Shown here one piece after another: positions 16,318-19,297 of a stretch of 19,297 bases of DNA; position 1 is the stretch's first letter, and every line of letters begins with the position of its first letter. Location: contig JACQCB010000089.1 of assembly GCA_016201805.1 (NCBI GenBank), positions 1 through 19,297 of the forward strand, in the 5' to 3' direction. A program made the translations under genes and the position numbers. Source of the stretch: Nitrospirota bacterium (lineage in GTDB: Bacteria > Nitrospirota > Nitrospiria > Nitrospirales > Nitrospiraceae). The notes under the pieces were generated by a model. The model saw nothing but the letters and a program-made list of their open reading frames with translations, was not told the origin of the DNA and searched no databases.

Positions 16318-16542
16318 TCTCTACTTGCATCTTCATCAATAAAGACTCGCAAAATAAATACGAGCCGCTTTAGCTCTGCCTACGATTTTAAGTTGTTGAG
16401 TTTTTTGGCCTCAATGACATATCGACAGGCAAACAGAATCTTGCTCGACGCTGAAAATAAATTGCCCATCTTAACGGTACAAGTGTTGCATCTGTGAAGA
16501 GCCTGTGGAAAAGCTGTAAAGAATGTATTAATTGAATGTCAA

Positions 16543-16583
16543 TGGACTGTCGATGAAATAAATTTGACGCATCCGGCAGTCCA
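16543..16583. repeat. Imperfect inverted repeat after the CsgG/FlgO-like gene
   Basis: TGGACTGTCGATG at 16543-16555 pairs with 16570-16583 (CATCCGGCAGTCCA) apart from one mismatch and one bulge; the loop is 14 bases. It begins 41 bases after the stop of the CsgG/FlgO-like gene. In the direction of transcription no T-run follows, so it could stabilise a 3' end or aid factor-dependent termination rather than be an intrinsic terminator. Confidence 0.5.
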
Positions 16584-16624
16584 AGGAAGACCACAGCAGT
16601 TGACGGAAAAATGACGGTCGATCT

Positions 16625-18514
16625 CTATTGGACAGGGAGAGGCTCAGGTTCCTCTGTCCGGACGACCGGCCAAGGCCGAGATCCGGGACCTAGAGGACCG
16701 ATGAGGTTCAGCGCCGGTACATCTTTGATCAGCTTGAATTGAACGCGGAGCTTCACGGCACGGTTCTTTTGCCCATCAGTCGCGCCGGCGCCGAACGAGC
16801 CTGCGCCTGATTCCACCAGCCAATTTTTGAGAGCAGCCTTTGCCGCTCCCACTGCGGCCAGATCAAAATCAGGATCCCCGGACGTATGCACGAGGTGCGG
16901 ATCTTCCCGCAGCTCAGGCCTTCCCGCCTCAAGCACGGCAGTCACGACCGCTTCCCGCTCATTGCCGGGCAAGTAGCCACGGCCCCAGGGACGCTCTGCA
17001 ACCGGAGGATTCCAGGATCGCTCCAGCATGGCGCGCAACGACCTAATAGCCGGGGCATCCGAATAGTCCGTCGTCGCGGTTCTTTGTCTGGATCGATCGC
17101 GTGTTGGAAGCTGCCCCTCTGCCGCCGACGCATCCAGGCTCACAATCGCTCGCTCGCGTGGAACGGCATCGACCGTCATCTTGACCCCCTCGACCGCCGC
17201 CACTTGCTCCGACGTCAGGCCGGAAAAAACGCCCTCCGTCGCAAGCACCAGCCCACTCTCGATCCGCACCCGTTGATCATCCACCGGTACGACCCAGGTG
17301 GATAGACGCCAGTCCTGCAAACTCGAATAGACGGCAAGAGTCTTGCCGTCCTTTGACAGAAGCCGCAGATAGACTCGTCGCGGGACGGCAACCCCTCGGA
17401 CAAAGTCACGGTTCAGATCGGCACGTGAAGACAAGGCAACCTCGGCTGCAGCTGGAGCCCCCTTCCCGCCGGCCTTCTGCAGGATTGTCCCATCCATCGC
17501 ACGCGTGGATTCGACCACGGCATCCACCGCAGAGGATAGGAGCCGGAATCGAACCGGCACATGAAGCGTCAAGGAACCGTCCTTCGCCCGCTCGGTGCGG
17601 GCCTGGGCGGTTTCGGCTTCAAGCCCCGAACCTGCCAACCGTTCCACCAGTCGCGCCACAATCAGCCGGTCTCCGCCTGAAGCTTCCTCAAGAGGACCGG
17701 TCTTGAGCAGCTCCGGTCCGGAAAGACTGCGGACGGCGTTGGCGTAGTTGGAGCGGGCGGCGCTGTGGGTCGGATCGGCCGCCAGTGCGCGCTCGAACTC
17801 TTCCAGGGCCTGGAACATCTTGCCTTCGCGGCTGAGCATCTCGCCGACATCGTTGGCTTTGGCGGCCGGGACGAATCCAGGCTTGGGGTCGGTCGTGGCT
17901 GTCGTCGCCGTTTCGGTCTGGCGATGGCCCGTATCAGGAAGAAGTTCCACCACCTTCGCCACCAAAGAACGGGCGACGGAAGACACCTCCGCCAAAGGCC
18001 CCTCAGCGACCGCCGTCCCCAGGATCACGCCCTGTTCCACCCCCAGTATCTGCGCATCGATCCGCAGATGCCCCCCCACCACCGTCACGCTGCCGGTCAC
18101 CAGTACCGTGGCGCCGGCCAGACGCCCCACTCGAACCGCCGACTCATCGGCCACCCGGCCGGAAAGATGCAGCGTCTGCTCCCGGACAACCTCCTCCAGG
18201 CGCTGCCGCTGCACGACCAGCACGGACGGAATCCGCGCCAATTCGGCTACCAGCATGTCCGCCAACCCTTTTCGCATCCAGGCCAAGTCCGGAGCCTTCG
18301 TCCGATCCTCAAAATACAAGACGGAGATAACCAGAGTGGAAGGAAATTTCGCGGTGCTGGATGTGCCGGACGAGACCTTTGCAGAGGCCGCAGGTAGCGG
18401 AGGCGCCAGCGGCTGGGCCGTACAGGCCATGCCGGCCATCACAATGAGCAGCAAGACCGCGTTCAGGCCACGGACAGCGGCCCGGCATCTCGTGATATCG
18501 GCGTCAGTATTCAT
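16625..18514 (-). CDS. CsgG/FlgO-like exported protein with TPR and TonB-C-like segments
   Basis: I chose ATG 18514, which overlaps the previous gene by 11 bases and has AGAGA about 10 bases upstream; a longer reading to 18607 would lie inside that gene. The 629 residues begin with a signal of about 30 residues ending MAGMAC, a weak lipobox with Cys31, so an outer-membrane lipoprotein is likely. Residues 58-195 resemble the CsgG/FlgO fold (VISVLYFEDRT, MRKGLADMLVAELARIPSV, RVGRLAGATVLVTGSV, LRIDAQILGVEQG). Residues 223-265 form one or two TPR units. Residues 495-598 resemble a TonB/TolA C-terminal domain (ERSWNPPV, SGDPDFDLAAVGAAKAAL, LRVQFKL). FlgO-type proteins form part of outer-membrane rings in Vibrio. 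The link to FlhB/FliK homologues suggests a flagellar role, but a general envelope role is possible. Confidence 0.75.
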   Translation of the reverse strand: MNTDADITRCRAAVRGLNAVLLLIVMAGMACTAQPLAPPLPAASAKVSSGTSSTAKFPSTLVISVLYFEDRTKAPDLAWMRKGLADMLVAELARIPSVLVVQRQRLEEVVREQTLHLSGRVADESAVRVGRLAGATVLVTGSVTVVGGHLRIDAQILGVEQGVILGTAVAEGPLAEVSSVARSLVAKVVELLPDTGHRQTETATTATTDPKPGFVPAAKANDVGEMLSREGKMFQALEEFERALAADPTHSAARSNYANAVRSLSGPELLKTGPLEEASGGDRLIVARLVERLAGSGLEAETAQARTERAKDGSLTLHVPVRFRLLSSAVDAVVESTRAMDGTILQKAGGKGAPAAAEVALSSRADLNRDFVRGVAVPRRVYLRLLSKDGKTLAVYSSLQDWRLSTWVVPVDDQRVRIESGLVLATEGVFSGLTSEQVAAVEGVKMTVDAVPRERAIVSLDASAAEGQLPTRDRSRQRTATTDYSDAPAIRSLRAMLERSWNPPVAERPWGRGYLPGNEREAVVTAVLEAGRPELREDPHLVHTSGDPDFDLAAVGAAKAALKNWLVESGAGSFGAGATDGQKNRAVKLRVQFKLIKDVPALNLIGPLGPGSRPWPVVRTEEPEPLPVQ

Positions 18515-18836
18515 CCGATGCATTCTCTGGATCGTGGCTGCAACGGAGGCCACGTTCCGCCTTCCATTGCTCATTGAGCCCATAGATGAAGACCAGAATC
18601 TCGGCAACGGCCTGATATAGATCGGGGGGGATGCACTCGTTTAGGTCGAGTTGCAGGAGGAGTTCGACCAAATCTCGATTTTCTTCAATCGGAACGCCGG
18701 CCTTCTGCGCTTCGCGAATAATGCGCTCCGCCAGCTCTCCCCGTCCCCGTGCAGTCACACGCGGGGAGGCATACTGAGGCGGCGCATATTCCAACGCCAC
18801 GGCATAGGGTTGGCGAGGGATCCGTTTATAGCCCAT
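18504..18836 (-). CDS. FlhB C-terminal domain homologue (YlqH type)
   Basis: The 110 residues match the cytoplasmic C-terminal domain of FlhB, the export switch protein, without its membrane part: YAVALEYAPPQYASPRVTAR at about 11-30, then RIIREAQKAGVPIEENRDLV and PPDLYQAVAEILVFIYGL. In FlhB, YAVAL directly follows the self-cleavage motif NPTH; here the four residues before it are PRQP, so the protein begins almost where cleaved FlhB would and cannot self-cleave. Such free-standing homologues occur in several phyla, often beside a FliK-like gene, as here (36 bases). Its role in substrate switching is inferred. The ATG at 18836 has AAGGG before it. A separate full-length FlhB is expected elsewhere in the genome. 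Confidence 0.9.
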   Translation of the reverse strand: MGYKRIPRQPYAVALEYAPPQYASPRVTARGRGELAERIIREAQKAGVPIEENRDLVELLLQLDLNECIPPDLYQAVAEILVFIYGLNEQWKAERGLRCSHDPENASDEY

Positions 18837-18872
18837 GAGAGCCCTTTCGAACCGGTGGAAAAGCGCCGGGGG

Positions 18873-19297
18873 TCATGCCCGTACGTTGACCAGACTTCGG
18901 CCTGGAACCATAGGGACCGCCAAGTCCTCTCCACGGACAACGCCTGAGTCGGCGACCCCTGAAGAAAGCGCTTCCACCTGATACCCCCTGGCTATCAACC
19001 CTTGCCCCAAAGTCGGCAGGAGCGCCGCCACGGCTCGTTCGACGTCCAAACGATCGACCATGAAACGCGCCGCGATGCGCTTGCCGGTCAACCGCGCATC
19101 CACCCGGATCGCGCCGATCCCGTCCAGCTCCAGCAACGTCACCAGGTTGTGCGACCGCTCCCCCTTCGACTGCTGTTGCCGCGCCCCGTCTCCGTCCGGC
19201 TGATACACATAGAGGAACGCCGAGGCGTTCCTCTCCAGATTCAGCGGCAATTCGACCAGAAGCGGCTGTCCCTGTTGCACGTTGAGCGAGTTGATCA
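18873..19297 (-). CDS. FliK-like (Flg_hook) protein, C-terminal part only
   Basis: The frame is open at the right edge of the window, so the gene starts outside; GTG 19280 is only an internal codon. The visible 140 or so residues include QQGQPLLVELPLNLERNAS, LVTLLELDGIGAIRVDARL, ARFMVDRLDVERAVAALLPT and LIARGYQVEALSSG. The pattern of two beta-rich stretches followed by a helix and a Leu/Gly motif fits the C-terminal Flg_hook domain of FliK-like proteins. It precedes the FlhB C-domain homologue by 36 bases, a pairing also known from YlqG/YlqH-type loci. The true hook-length protein is more likely the fliK near 653-2170, which makes this a second, divergent copy. Name and function remain uncertain. 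Confidence 0.7.
   Translation of the reverse strand, partial: INSLNVQQGQPLLVELPLNLERNASAFLYVYQPDGDGARQQQSKGERSHNLVTLLELDGIGAIRVDARLTGKRIAARFMVDRLDVERAVAALLPTLGQGLIARGYQVEALSSGVADSGVVRGEDLAVPMVPGRSLVNVRA

Larger units (their letters stand above)
16073..16624. other. 552-base gap, AT-rich, no convincing gene
   Basis: Two 60-base lines counted by eye (from 16321 and from 16501) have 42% and 35% GC, clearly below the flanking genes. The gap holds a sigma-54 promoter candidate (16302-16317) and an imperfect inverted repeat (16543-16583). Next to the repeat, the minus strand reads TTGACA (16537-16542) followed after 17 bases by TTACAG, a partial sigma-70-like pair of low weight. One minus-strand frame from ATG 16469 runs to 16170 with a single TAG at 16380-16382. 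That could be a decayed small gene or chance. The gap most likely separates two transcripts and carries the regulator's promoter. Confidence 0.7.

Overview
This window is a flagellar structural and regulatory locus. Every gene I can support lies on the minus strand, so transcription runs from high to low coordinates. It looks like a Gram-negative bacterium of fairly high GC. The combination of sigma-54 control, NtrC-type activators, a free-standing FlhB C-terminal homologue, a MotE-type protein and an outer-membrane CsgG/FlgO-like lipoprotein fits a Nitrospira-like member of Nitrospirota. That placement is inferred from gene content and style, not from a search. I see no tRNA, rRNA, CRISPR array, insertion sequence or phage gene.

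Region 1, 19297 to 16625: the C-terminal part of a FliK-like (Flg_hook) protein that runs off the window edge, a small FlhB C-domain homologue (YlqH type), and a 629-residue exported CsgG/FlgO-like protein with TPR and TonB-C-like segments. The last two genes overlap by 11 bases.

Region 2, 16624 to 16073: 552 bases without a convincing gene. It is AT-rich compared with its flanks and carries a good sigma-54 promoter candidate, an imperfect inverted repeat and a frame that is open except for one stop.

Region 3, 16072 to 9563: regulation. It holds an NtrC-type sigma-54 response regulator, a long secreted TPR protein, a soluble PAS histidine kinase (FlrB/FleS type) and a second NtrC-type response regulator (FlrC/FleR type). 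The TPR, kinase and second regulator genes are packed within 2 and 14 bases of each other.

Region 4, 9462 to 1: the basal body, export and hook operon flgB-flgC-fliE-fliF-fliG-fliH-fliI-fliJ-motE-fliK-flgD, with flgD cut by the window edge. A sigma-54 promoter candidate sits 20 bases before flgB and another before fliK. Large hairpin-forming repeats built on the same motif lie just upstream of the flgC and fliE ribosome-binding sites. From fliG to fliJ the genes are packed with 4-14 base overlaps.

Working model: the FlrB-like kinase phosphorylates the FlrC-like regulator, which activates sigma-54 RNA polymerase at the flgB promoter and probably the fliK promoter. FliF/FliE/FlgB/FlgC build the MS ring and proximal rod, FliG is the rotor switch, FliH/I/J form the export ATPase complex, and FliK/FlgD serve hook assembly. 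The secreted TPR protein and the CsgG/FlgO-like lipoprotein are the least explained parts.
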